Shown here: positions 33,298-44,678 of the stretch, in pieces
Layout of the letters: each line of letters begins with the position of its first letter
Position numbering within the stretch: position 1 is the first letter of the stretch
Origin: Gymnopus androsaceus JB14
Lineage: Eukaryota; Basidiomycota; Agaricomycetes; Agaricales; Omphalotaceae
NCBI GenBank assembly: GCA_009733575.1
Contig: ML769390.1
Coordinates: 62,001-126,000, forward strand
DNA: 64,000 nt
Direction of reading: 5' to 3'
Program-made: the position numbers and the translations under genes
The notes under the pieces: generated by a model
What the model was told of the DNA's origin: nothing
Databases searched by the model: none
The model's input: the letters and a program-made list of their open reading frames with translations, nothing else

Positions 33298-36289
33298 TTG
33301 ACTTTCCTCAGAAACGTGGTGAATTTGAAATTTCCTTTTCAAGAATGTCAGATGACCTACCTGTGGTCCGACGGTCCAAACAACGCTCTAAGCACTTTCA
33401 AGATTCAACTTGAACATTGTCGCGTCACCTACCTCACGTTTCCTGTGCCACACTCATTCCTGTATGATTACTCTTTCATAATGCCTAGAGCGGGTAAGCC
33501 TTATCCTAAGGTTACCTTCGAATCTGTACCTTTTCAATCCCTCTTTGAACCTAAATTACAACATTCCTTTCTCCTCATGAAGCATGAAGCTGAGCTCACC
33601 CTCGCTCATGACATAAACACTTATAATGACACCCACAAAAACTGCATGCATCTTCCAGAAGTCCCAAAAAGCATGCTCATTAACTTTCAGACTTCCATCC
33701 TGCCTCCTCCAATTGACCCACCCACCTCCACTCAGTTCTTCTGGCAATTACCCGTTCCAGAACCTTTGCCTCCGCCATCTCTTTCACTGCCATCTCTTCC
33801 ATCTCAATCTCTTAAGCCTCGCCCTGGCACGTTCGAAGCCGACATGCTGTCTGGGCACTTTAGTCTGCAATGGACAAGCAAGGAAGACTTCACAGCTTGG
33901 AGAGAGGAAGAGCAGAAGAAGAAAACCATTGAATTTTTGGAGAACAGAAGAATTTGGGATGGCAACTGTTTTGATGAAACAGTTTATTATGTCTGCTCTC
34001 GAGGTGCTACTGGAGGCACAACAGTGTATATGAAGAAGAATTCCCATTGGCAGTGAAAGGTTCCAGTGAAGTGCACAGGCTGCAAATGCTCGCTCACCAT
34101 TAAATTCTACCTCGATACGAAAACCGTCCTTGGGAAATATAATGAATCACACAATCATGAAATCGGAAACGCCAATCTATGATTTACACGCATATCAAAG
34201 GAGACACGCGAGTTGATAGCTGGGCTTTTAAGGTCTGGAGTTTCTTTCGATAATATTGTGCGTATTTTTCTTTTGTGCACTGAATGTTCATTTCTGAAAT
34301 GCAGCCTCTAGCTCAAACATCTTCATGGTGATGCCTATGCAGAAGGAGATTCTGACGACTCGGACAACGATGACAACAATCTTGCTAATTCTGAAACACC
34401 TCTCTCTCGCAACATTTTCATACGTGCATGGGATATTCACCGGATAAAGAAATCCATTGAAGCGGAGCACATACAACTGAACCAGGATGATGGTCAGTCA
34501 ACACGAGATTGGGCAGAGAAACTGTGGGGAAAGAAGTTGCTTCTGGGCTTCAAGGCTAGGAATGACCCTCCTCCTGCTGGCTCTGGACTCGCAGAAGACA
34601 CTTTCACCATCATGATACAGACATGTTGGCAGCGGAAGATGTTTTGAAAGCATGGTCAAAACATTATCTGCATCAATGGCACCCACAACACCATGGTCTA
34701 TGATAACACCATTCTTACAACTCTTGTTGTTTGCAACAAGTGGGGACATGGTGAGCAGAACATTATCTTTATTACATTGAATGTGGCAAATGTTCGCTAG
34801 GTATACCGATTGCATGGATGATCTCCAATAGTGGAACCAAGGTGACACTCACATACTTTCTTCAGCTTGTTCGTCTCAGGAACCCCAAGATCATCCCTCA
34901 TATTGTGATGACAGACCGTGATCATGCACAAATCAACGCTGTTCGTCAAGCCTACTGGGAAGCCATGATTCTACTCTGTTGGTGGCATGTGCTTCATGCC
35001 TGGCAACAGCACTTCCATATACCTGATCATCCGGAGCTTTGGGAACAGCTGAAGTCATGGATTCATATCAGGGACAGGGCCAAGTTCACTTCTGCTTGGC
35101 AGGAAATCAGTCGCCGTGCTGTCGAGGAGTTTGCCAACTCCACTTTTTACAATTACTTGTGCTCAAACTGGGGTGCTGATCAAATTGTCAAGATATGGTC
35201 TGCAGTCTTTCGCATTGATCACTTAATCTTGGAGGATTGTAATAACAACATGCTGATTGAAGCGTGAGTTTTTCAGACCCTCATTCAGTAAGTTATACTC
35301 ATACAGAATATAGATGGCATCATGTGCTCAAGGGAAAGTTTCTGCTTGGAAAGCATAATTGACGTGTTGACTATCTCATTTACACACTGGTCGAGCAAGT
35401 TATTCCCTACTATTGCTCAAAGCAAGCTTGTCAAGACATTGGATTTGAAGGAGAAAACTTAGGAAGTTGTGAAGCACTGTCAGGTTATATGCTCTTTGTA
35501 CAAGCAATACAGTATTGTCAATATTGAAGTAGTGGAGGTAAGAGTTTCCTTTGCTCTCCATCAAAATACTGCTAATACTTGAGATTAGATTGAAGACAAC
35601 AAGAGAACGGACACTGAAGAATCCGCCCTTCTATACTTTGTTCAGTCAAAATCTAACCCTACACGTTAATATGAAGTTGATTTGGAAGTGTACACTTGTA
35701 CATGCTTAGACTTCCCATCTATCCGTTTCTGCAAGCACCTTTGTGCCGTTCAAAGATTCTTTGGAGGAGAAAATGCAATGGATGTGTTTGATGTAGAATC
35801 ACATCTGATGCCTTCAAGTCCCACACTATCCAACACCAACATGTCGCCTCTTATTCCTTCTGCAGACCTTCTAGAAATTGAACCACCTCTGCCAACCGCT
35901 TCACTCATTGACAAAATGGAACAGTTTGCCTCATGTCTATGCAAAAACCCTACCTGGACTCCACCGGCTGACTACTGCACAGTAGAACAGCTCACAACAA
36001 TATTTGACATGCTACTCTCTGCTTCAGATCATCTTAACGTCTTGCCAGCAAAACAGAAGGTAGCGCCCAACCACAGTACAGCCAACGAAACCAGAGAGAT
36101 GATGTCAAGGTTGAAGAACAAGCAGAAGAGTGCTCTGGATAGCAAAGTGTATGGTGGTGGACAGAATAGTGGTGCGAAAGCAAAGTCAAAGTCAAAGTTA
36201 GTTATTCTTTTCCTTTTTGTCTCTCCATAAACTGACCATTCTTCAGATCCGGAAAGAATAAGGCTTCGAAACCTGCTGGATCAGGCTAG
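33298..36289 (+). pseudogene. MULE transposase (zinc finger, DDE, SWIM), multiply disrupted
   Basis: The frame starts near 33298 and resembles fungal MULE proteins: an N-terminal FAR1/WRKY-like finger region (KVPVKCTGCKCSLTIKFYLD) with NESHNHEIG, then DDGQSTRDWAEKL, IMIQTCWQRKMF, ICINGTHNT, VYDNTILTTLVV, IVMTDRDHAQI, LLCWWHVLHAWQQHF, and IEAWHHVLKGKFLLGKHN. The end has a SWIM-type finger, CTCLDFPSIRFCKHLCAV, and a basic tail ending at 36289. Introns at about 34753-34801, 35264-35313 and 36198-36245 fit. In-frame TGA codons lie at 34054, 34180, 34645 and 35360; two look like CGA to TGA. The first catalytic Asp of the family is Asn here (ING in place of IDA). It is therefore inactive. Confidence 0.85.
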
Positions 36290-36930
36290 CCTCATTGTAC
36301 AGTTGTGTATCTCACAATGAATAGAGGTTGTTCCAGGATTTTTCTATTCATTATGATATAATATTCAACTCAAAAAATCATTAAAAAATTGAATATTTTT
36401 GGTCTACCAGCCTGAAACCTAAAGCATGACTATATGTGAGTGGAAAGGTCTTTTCTTTGGCTCTGAAGGCATCACAAGTAAGGAGAAAGCCAGAAAAGCA
36501 AAGCAAAGAGTATTTTATAAAGTATCTGGCATGGAGTAGTTCTAAATATGAAAATCCAACTAGTTCAACATGTATGTAACAATGAATAACACACCAAAAA
36601 AATTGCCCAAATGGCTATTCATTATTCATTATTCATTTTATCACCTGTTTAGCTGGAAACAGACTGTGTTTCATAAAAATTTCATTCATTATGAGAATTA
36701 TTCATTGTGAGTACATTCATTGTGAAATACATGACTGTATATGTTTTTCTTTTGCCAGAGATGTATTGATATTAGAGCTGTATATGTTCTTTGTACCTGA
36801 ATTGTATTGAAAATCAAAAATTAGATTTATATTAGTACATTGGGGAGACCTTCTCTCAAACATGTGACTCAAACCTATAAAAGCGGCCTTGTTGCAGCTT
36901 TGTTTCTTTCCTTCCAACCACCATTATCCT

Positions 36931-37125
36931 TTCCAACCTCGGATACCTTACATCTCATTTCACGTCCTCCATCTCACTTCATGTCCTCATGTAACTGCCT
37001 TCACATGTATCGCGACACACCCTCAACATCCTCACATCACTGCCTTTTTCCAACCTTGGATACCTTACATCTCACCTCACGTCCTCACGTAACTGCCTTG
37101 ATGTGTATCGCGACACGCCCTTGCA
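36931..37125. repeat. Two tandem copies of a roughly 95-bp unit inside the MULE
   Basis: Both copies contain TTCCAACCT(C/T)GGATACCTTA, CATCTCA, CACGTCCTCA, TGTAACTGCCTT or CGTAACTGCCTT, and GTATCGCGACAC. The unit starts near 36929 and again near 37044. A TATAAAAG sequence lies just upstream at about 36877. The sequence is C/T-rich and untranslated as far as I can see. Confidence 0.6.
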
Positions 37126-38539
37126 CTTTCACCTTTATGTGCTTCTGACACAGCATGCCACAATCCTCCACCCTCTGATATGATATCTCTTCCAAAGAGC
37201 ACAGTTGTGGCTCTTGTGGTATTCTCCTTAAGGTCAAGTGGTTGAAGAATGGACAATATGCTGAGCATTATGGGCTACATGTGTGTATATCTTCTACAAA
37301 CCACTGCCTTCTTAACTTATCAACACCTTTTAGTGCTGGCAATGTCCTTGGAGCTTTGGGTGGATAACGGCTGGGTAGCACCACCAAAGACTACAGCTGT
37401 GAAGAAGAAGAACCTAGCCACGAAAGCCACAGAAGGATCCCAAGCTTCAGAAGGAGTGCTGTTGCTGCACTAACTGCCCTGGTGGCAGAATAAACTACTC
37501 TTGCGACAGAGGCTTCTGCTCAGGCTGCTGCTCCAACAAAAGTGGATGTACAGTGCCAGGACATCGTTGGTGACCTGTACTATCTCATTTCTCCACTTCC
37601 TCTCAGCCTTCTGCATCTAAACGACTCTTAAGCGATGACAACAATAAGCCATCTATGAAGAAAGCCTGTATAGCTGAGTGTTGCCTGCGTAGCTTGCATA
37701 CTGGACACCTCAATGTCATCATGCACAATGACATGATCTGTATAATGCCTTGTACTCAAATTCCTCCAGAACTAGCTCTAATTGACTGTACCCTGGAGGA
37801 ACTTGAAGCAGATGAACCAGATTGGGATATGCCTTGGCATCGCAACAACTCAAAAATCTCTCCCTCTCCCTCTTCATCTCCATCCATATCATTCTTTTCT
37901 TCGAGGACATCATCCCCTTTGCCTTCATCTTCAGCTCCTTTGTCTCAGCCATCTCCATCTTCCCTCCCAGTATCCACTTGGCCTTTGGGTCTGACTGTTG
38001 CACATATGTTAGCTGCATTCAGCTGTATCTTTGACAATGAATCATCTTTGCTTTCTCCATGACAACGCTTCGAGATGGAGTTTGGGGAAGATTGGAATCC
38101 CGATGTGTTCTTTCTCCATTATGACCTTTGGAAAGCAATGTCCAAGGAAGATCTAGTCACTGGAGAATTCCTAGATTGGATCTTGTATGTACAGTCCTGT
38201 GACTTGACATTGTAATTCTGTTCTTTTGTTCACCATTAACTATTCATGATGTTGTATTGTAGATTTGTCTAGTTTATACATTCATTTTTCATTCATTATC
38301 CATTAGATTTGGTTGTTATATTGTAGATTTGTCTATTAGGGCTTTTATTACTTGTCAAGACTTATCCCACAAGCGCTTAGCATGAATGACTCATAAGCGG
38401 AAGCGATCCAATGGTTGGCAAAGGTAAAGTCATCTGACATTCTTGAAAAGGAAATTTCAAATTCACCATGTTTCTGAGGAAAGTCCTCAAGTGGTAGTGA
38501 TGGCTATCCAACCATAACCTTATTTCACCCCTATACCTT

Positions 38540-38870
38540 AATTATCCTAATCCTAACCCTGTAAATTTTCACAGTGGGGGCAAGCCCCCACACCCCTATA
38601 TCATCCTCAACCCCTAAACCCTAACCCCCTAACCCCTAACCAACACTAACCCATAGTTTGGCAATGTTTTGATCAGATCTCTATGTTAGGGTTAGCGCAA
38701 GTGCTAACCCTAACAAGATCTGACCAAAACATTGCTTAAATACCCTTTTTGGTAACCCTAACCCTAACCATAATCCTAACATAATCATAATATTTTGCAA
38801 AATATTGCTTCAACATGCTAATTTGAACAATATACCCTAACCCTAACCCTACCCTAACCTCACCTCACCT
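38540..38870. repeat. Interstitial AACCCTAA-type repeats including a second covarying hairpin
   Basis: Degenerate runs of CCCTAA/AACCCT occupy 38540-38870. Between them, 38662-38738 folds as a hairpin: GGCAATGTTTTGATCAGATC with TGTTAGGGTTAGC on the left, and GCTAACCCTAACAAGATCTG with CAAAACATTGCTTAAA on the right. It sits inside the right part of the MULE, where the matching left part has no such sequence, so it was inserted or expanded there. It is far from any chromosome end visible here. Confidence 0.65.
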
Positions 38871-39040
38871 GATTACATAATATTCCAAATATGGTCTTAC
38901 AAATATTTGGTAAACATAAATATGGTTGCTAGAATATTTGGCAAATCATCTAGCCATATATTCCTATTCCAAAATGTCAGTGCTAAAAGTTATCGGGATC
39001 TTTCGCAAAAGCCTAGCAACATCTAGTGGATTCATATGTA

Positions 39041-39483
39041 CTGCAGGAGCCTGTGGCTTTTTTCCAGAAATTTTATAATGAAATTTGAATGACTAGATGC
39101 AAAAATACTGCTGAACAGTATGCTGTGAGGAGCGCTCACCTCTTTTTATTCACTGATAACTTTGCAATGCTGAAATGGAAGCTATTTTAAGAGATAATTC
39201 TTATGAGAGCATTAAACATGATGAGATATGGTAGTTTCACTGTTTTACAGTACACCTATACACCCTTACTTAGGTGTACCATTGTAACATTGCATTACTG
39301 GGTACACATTGTTATCATCCTGAAGATTGATATGTAGAGCATCTATCCTCAGCTGTATATAGTCATAGTGTACACATCCGGACTACTCAATAACATATAG
39401 TGTTAGATTCTACAGTATTTCTGCATCTAGGCACTCAAATTTCATCGTAAAATTCCCGGAAAAAAACTACAGGCTCCTGTAGC
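39041..39483. mobile_element. 443-bp MITE with about 70-bp inverted ends, inserted in the MULE right terminal repeat
   Basis: The left end CTGCAGGAGCCTGTGGCTTT (39041 onward) continues through CAGAAATTTTATAATGAAAT, ACTAGATGCAAAAATACTG. The right end reads inversely, CAGTATTTCTGCATCTAGGC and ends GGCTCCTGTAG (39483). It interrupts the long terminal repeat of the MULE, so it is younger than the MULE. Confidence 0.7.
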
Positions 39484-39710
39484 ACATGCACATTGATGTT
39501 AATTGGGGATAAGCAAGGGATGCTTTAGTTGTGCTAAAACGAAGGAGTTTGACGATCGGCGCTTAAAATTTACTAAATACGGAGCATCACAAATTGGCAT
39601 GTGGGGTTGGCAGAGTTTGCCTGTCCCCTACCTTAGTTTTTAAGCACCGGCTGACAATCTCCTTCATTTTAGCACAACGAAAGCATTCCTCGATTAATGA
39701 TTTGTATCTA

Positions 39711-40282
39711 TTGCAGGAGCCTGTCACCTTTTTCTAGAAATTTATGATAGAATTTGAGCAACTAGATGCAAGAATACTGCTGAACAGTATGTGGTGAGGA
39801 ACACTTAGCTCTTTTTACTCACCAATAATTCTTTGTGATGAGACTTATAATTATGAAAGCATCAAAAATGATAGGAAAGGGTTTAGAGAATTGTAAGGAT
39901 TCTCCTTGCCCTTACCTCGCCACTTGTACCCATCCGCTCTGCATGCATACATACATCTCCGAAGGACTTGGCATTTGATCTTAGGAATAGCTTACTTGTG
40001 CATACATGCAAATCTTGGATTAACTACAGGTCCGGATTTACTTACTCATCCTCTTTGCATCCTCCTTTACTTAGCTCCTTACTTTAGTACTCAAGTACTG
40101 TTGCAACTCATACTTGGATCTCATTGAATCAATGCCATTCTTGTTCCCTTAAACCTGGCTCCTAACAACATATGTTGTATTACTAGCTATATATCATTAT
40201 CTACCTATATGTATATAGCCATGGTGTACACTAAATAATGGTATGATTCTGTAGTATTTCTGCATTCAAATTTATTGTAAAT
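39711..40282. mobile_element. Second copy of the same MITE, right end eroded
   Basis: The left end TTGCAGGAGCCTGTCACCTT matches the left end of the MITE at 39041, with the ACTAGATGCAAGAATACTG stretch. The right end is recognisable as GTAGTATTTCTGCATTCAAA near 40250 and then decays into ATT repeats. It lies just outside the MULE end, next to SDR copy B. Confidence 0.6.
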
Positions 40283-40325
40283 TATTATTATTATTATTTT
40301 TTTTTTGGGGGGGGGGGGAGGGGGT
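40283..40325. repeat. ATT/poly-T/poly-G low-complexity tract
   Basis: ATT trinucleotides followed by about 10 T, about 12 G, A and five G. It marks the junction between the decayed MITE and the 3' flank of SDR copy B. The exact length of such a tract is unreliable in assemblies. Confidence 0.6.
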
Positions 40326-40353
40326 CTCCGTACACAAGGCAAAAGTTCCACTT

Positions 40354-42703
40354 TCAGTTCTGGAGATACTGCTCCACAACCTGCTTGACACGAGGATCCG
40401 CTCCCTTGCAAATATTCACCAACTCATTCTGCAAGTAAAGCGCAGTTAATCTTCAAGGACTTCATTGAGCTGAACAAAAAATCTTACCCAGTATTTCTGT
40501 TCCAGTTCCAAGCCCTCCTTGCTGATAGAAAAATCACTCGGTTCGACCACTTGAGACAATGCGATGTATCCTCCTTTAAACTTCTCCTCTGCTGCTGATC
40601 CAGAGCCAGCAACTGCGCCATATACCAGGTGTCGACTACCCTCCTCGGTCGTAAACGCAAGAAGCGTTTCCATCAACCTGTCCAATAACGCTCGAATACC
40701 TGTAATTTGGCGACGGAATTCGCTGTAACAGTATCCTGGGCAGATCGCGTTAACGATGATGGAAGGATTGTTGGCGAGGCGATCTTGAAGAGCGCGTACG
40801 AAAAAGATATTGAGAACTAGAGAAAATGATGAGAACTTTCATTCCATGGCTTGAACAGAGCAACTTACGCTTCGAGTCGTTGTAGTGATTGTCCCATGGT
40901 CTGTAAGGAAGGGTGTCAGCCTACAATGTCGTTAGCCACAAAGTGAGTCTGGCTTACACTTCCTTGAAATAATCAATACTCGACATTGCGTCGATCATGT
41001 TGGGTTGGTTCGCAAACTTCAGCGCTTTCGAATCCATAGCCCAGTAGTGTACACTACTCGATACTACCACGATTCTAGGCTTTGTGTTATGCTCTTCGGC
41101 GTCTTGATCATGTATGGGGAAAGTAACAGTGTGTGCAGAGAGGGAGATATGTCGTTGGTCTGGAAACTAGTGGAAGCGAATCAGAGGTCGAAATCATTCC
41201 TGAAATAGTACTCACAGAGTAGCGTAACCATCGACAGTCTTCTCGTATGTAGGCTGGGACGATATTCGGCATTTTCACCAGAATATCTGCGTTTGATTAC
41301 TGTGGAGTTTCATCGCGATGACTTTGTTTTGTTTAGGCTTACCAAGTCGCCCACCACCTTCACGCTCGAATCGATCTGCAAACTCGCGTACTGATGCGAA
41401 GCTACCGAGGTCAAGTAACCAGATTTCGGCCTTGGAATAGCCAGTTTCTTGAGATAGCTCTAGTGGACGGTGAATACTCCGTAAAGTTAGACGCGAATAA
41501 CGAGAACATACTGGAGACGCTGGTTCCCCTTGACAATGCGATGTATCCTCCCTTTAAACTTCTCCTCTGCTGCTGATTCCAGAGCCAGCAACTGCGCCAT
41601 ATACCAGGTGTCGACTACCCTCCTCGGTCGTAAACGCAAGAAGCGTTTCCATCAACCTGTCCAATAACGCTCGAATACCTGTAATTTGGCGACGGAATTC
41701 GCTGTAACAGTATCCTGGGCAGATCGCGTTAACGATGATGGAAGGATTGTTGGCGAGGCGATCTTGAAGAGCGCGTACGAAAAAGATATTGAGAACTAGA
41801 GAAAATGATGAGAACTTTCATTCCATGGCTTGAACAGAGCAACTTACGCTTCGAGTCGTTGTAGTGATTGTCCCATGGTCTGTAAGGAAGGGTGTCAGCC
41901 TACAATGTCGTTAGCCACAAAGTGAGTCTGGCTTACACTTCCTTGAAATAATCAATACTCGACATTGCGTCGATCATGTTGGGTTGGTTCGCAAACTTCA
42001 GCGCTTTCGAATCCATAGCCCAGTAGTGTACACTACTCGATACTACCACGATTCTAGGCTTTGTGTTATGCTCTTCGGCGGTCTTGATCATGTATGGGAG
42101 AAGTAACAGTGTGTGCAGAGAGGGAGATATGTCGTTGGTCTGGAAACTAGTGGAAGCGAATCAGAGGTTGAAATCATTCCTGAAATAGTACTCACAGAGT
42201 AGCGTAACCATCGACAGTCTTCTCGTATGTAGGCTGGGACGATATTCCGGCATTTTCCACCAGAATATCTGCGTTTGATTACTGTGAGTTTCATCGCGAT
42301 GACTTTGTTTTGTTTAGGCTTACCAAGTCGCCCACCACCTTCACGCTCGAATCGATCTGCAAACTCGCGTACTGATGCGAAGCTACCGAGGTCAAGTAAC
42401 CAGATTTCGGCCTTGGAATAGCCAGTTTCTTGAGATAGCTCTAGTGGACGGTGAATACTCCGTAAAGTTAGACGCGAATAACGAGAACATACTGGAGAGC
42501 GCTGATTTTCCCTTTTCTGAATTTCGGCATGCAAGAATCAAACGGGCAGGATTCATGGTCGCGAAATGTTTGGCAGCCTCGAATCCGAGACCTACATTTG
42601 CACCAGTAATAATGACGGTCTTTCCCGTCAAGTCGACTTTAACGACAGGCTTCATTTTCTGGCATTGTTCGCGAATTAAGCGCCACAAGGTAAGACGGGC
42701 CAT
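40354..42703 (-). pseudogene. SDR array copy B: scrambled by a partial internal tandem duplication
   Basis: Compared with copy A. Unit B2 has exon 1 42493-42703, exon 2 42324-42440, exon 3 42196-42268, exon 4 41939-42146, exon 5 41848-41899 and part of exon 6 from 41795, ending at about 41532. Sequence then jumps back to an exon 1/2 boundary region (41520 to 41400) and repeats exons 2-7 as unit B1, with exon 6 at 40488-40816 and exon 7 at 40354-40428. The period is about 978 bp. B1 exon 4 lacks one base (near 41097), and B2 exon 6 has one extra base (near 41578). Neither unit can make a full SDR. Exon sequences stay about 90% like copies A and C. Confidence 0.85.
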
Positions 42704-43820
42704 GTTGACTGAGGAAGGAAGGAAGGAAGATTTATTACACGGTAGGGGAAAGCGAGAAGAAAGAGAAGCTCGATATATACCCGATGTAACCTATCTTGCC
42801 GAGGAGACGCGTTGGCGATAGGGCCTGATTGAATTGACATGCTTTGATGACTATCCCCGACTCGAAGTGAAACGGAAAGGCCTTGTAGACGCGGACGCTA
42901 AACGTCGCAGCCTCGCAGGGCATTCGGCATTCAAACAGTTTCAAACGGCAGACGTTATGCCCTCCTTCCTTTTTCAGCATCCATGGTCAATCTGTAGATC
43001 TGATGTGATGAGTAATCAGTTAGTTGTTCGCCAATGCTAAAGTCACGGTCGCTGGACATCTCATTCGAAAATGTCCCTTCATGGTTGGTAGCACAGAAGT
43101 CGATTCGACCGCTCAAAAAAAGGAAAATCCTGAAAAAAAAAAAAAATGCTAACATCAGGACTCGCCTGTCCCCTACCTTATTGTCTTTTTCCCCGGCCAC
43201 TCCTGCTGATTTTCAACCTTGTCATCCCATCGCTGGTCACTTGAACGGTGATTGAACAACCTACTCTGCAGAGAGAAATGTCCAGTTTATGTGATTTGTA
43301 GTGCTGCTTGTCATTACAGCAACCACATCAGCGAAACCTGGATGGTTGATAAGACATCTTAATGGATGACTTCCCGTAGGATTTTTGTAGTTATCGCCAA
43401 GCTACAAAACTTGTATCAGATTTTGATGCAAAATTTGTAGATGGAATCTGTAGACATGTGCATCCCGTAGCTTTTCTAGACTAGATATCAAATTTCATTG
43501 CTTTCATTTCCGATCATGGATATAATCCTGCAACACCAGCAGGAAGAAGACTTGGACAATAATGAAGCACACCCGCAGCAGCTTGTCTGCTTGCTACTCT
43601 TTTCCTTGGTGTAGCCGAAAATGAACAGAACAAAGTACGGCGTCGAAACCCTTCACGTTTGTATCTGCGCTGACATCAGCTCATGCCATTCCCTCGTCTC
43701 GACTCACCTTGGCAACAACTTTGGGCAGCTCAGGATGACCATCCATTTATAACTACAATGAGGTTTGATGTCAGGACATTCCACTAGTCTTTCAAGTCTT
43801 TCTAAAATTGTAGTTGGGAC

Positions 43821-44390
43821 TAGGGCTCGGCACCGTGACCGTACACGCACGGTTTACGGGTACCGTAATACGGACCGTGACCGTACCGTCTCGAATTTTA
43901 GGTGACCGTAAATTACCGTCCCGTTTACGGCCGTTACGGCCGTGATACGGTCACCTCGCAAGAGGAAAGAAGCCTGATCGCAGCAATTTGTGAGGACAGT
44001 ATTCCATGAAATTTACGCACTCAATGCTGTAGGTTCAAGTAATTATTAACATTCATGCCTGAAAGAGCAGCTTTTGCATGTAGTGTGCACGTACCGGGAA
44101 TGTTCCGGGTTGTTACCGAAACTCCGGCTTCGCTAAATTGGTCTCACCTGGAGTGGATTGAGCGGTAGGGTGTTTTTTAATGTTTGGTAGGTGGTCTGGA
44201 GGTAAACCGGACGTAAATCCCCAATTTTTGTCAGGGACAGCACCAAACGCCGGTTTAGCGCCCACACGGTCGTACAATACGGTATACGGTACGGGTATTA
44301 CGGTCACCGTACCGTATTGACCAAAATTCAATACGGTCACGGCCGTATTTTCGACGGCCGTACCCGTATACGGTACGGTGCCGAGCCCTA
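43821..44390. mobile_element. 570-bp non-autonomous hAT element with 8-bp target duplication
   Basis: Ends are TAGGGCTCGGCACCG at 43821 and its inverse CGGTGCCGAGCCCTA ending at 44390. The flanking 8 bp GTTGGGAC is repeated on both sides (43813-43820 and 44391-44398). This is the classic hAT signature. The first 130 and last 120 bp carry many copies of ACCGTA/TACGGT and CGGCCGT, the kind of subterminal sites bound by hAT transposases. There is no open frame, so it needs a transposase from elsewhere. Confidence 0.9.
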
Positions 44391-44678
44391 GTTGGGACAA
44401 TGCAGAAAGTCATTCTGACCGTCGGGCTCCATATACACCAAAAACAGCTCAAAAAAGGAACAAAACAGATCTCATCTTTGATGGATGTGAAATTCCGTTA
44501 ATTTCTAGCGCAAAAACGGTCTGTAGAAAGGTCCGGACCCTTCTACAGATGTAAAGTTTCTAACCAGCTCTGAATTTGCAATTTCGTTGATGGGAGCATC
44601 GGCATTGCAGCTGATGCGGATTTTTTGTCATTTGTAGCTTGGATTTAGCTACAGAATGCTACGGGAAGTCATCCAATA

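Larger units (their letters stand above)
32889..39635 (+). mobile_element. Mutator-like (MULE) transposon with long inverted ends, decayed and invaded
   Basis: The left end TAAGGTAGGGGACAGGCAAA (32889 onward) and the right end (to 39635) are inverted copies over about 135 bp. They share CCAACCCCACGTGCCAATTT and CATTTTAGCACAAC. The inner 33060-33270 matches inverted 38880-39010, and 33290-33355 matches inverted 38424-38490, so the original terminal repeat was about 460 bp. The right repeat is interrupted by a MITE (39041-39483) and by TTAGGG-type repeats. The body encodes a decayed transposase (33298-36289). No target duplication of 8-10 bp was found. Sequence 36290-38420 inside the element carries short Ser/Pro and Cys-rich open frames (37249-37473, 37655-38062) that may be remnants of a second ORF. 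Confidence 0.75.

Noticed and set aside
36600..36720. Short ATTCATT repeats as a possible CRISPR-like array
   Set aside because: There are no regular spacers, the organism is a fungus, and the sequence is simple AT repeat.
37655..38062. Stand-alone gene of 135 codons
   Set aside because: It lies inside the MULE, has a Ser/Pro-rich composition and no ordinary gene context, so it is more likely element sequence.
38540..38870. A chromosome end
   Set aside because: The CCCTAA repeats are degenerate and lie inside a transposon with genes on both sides.
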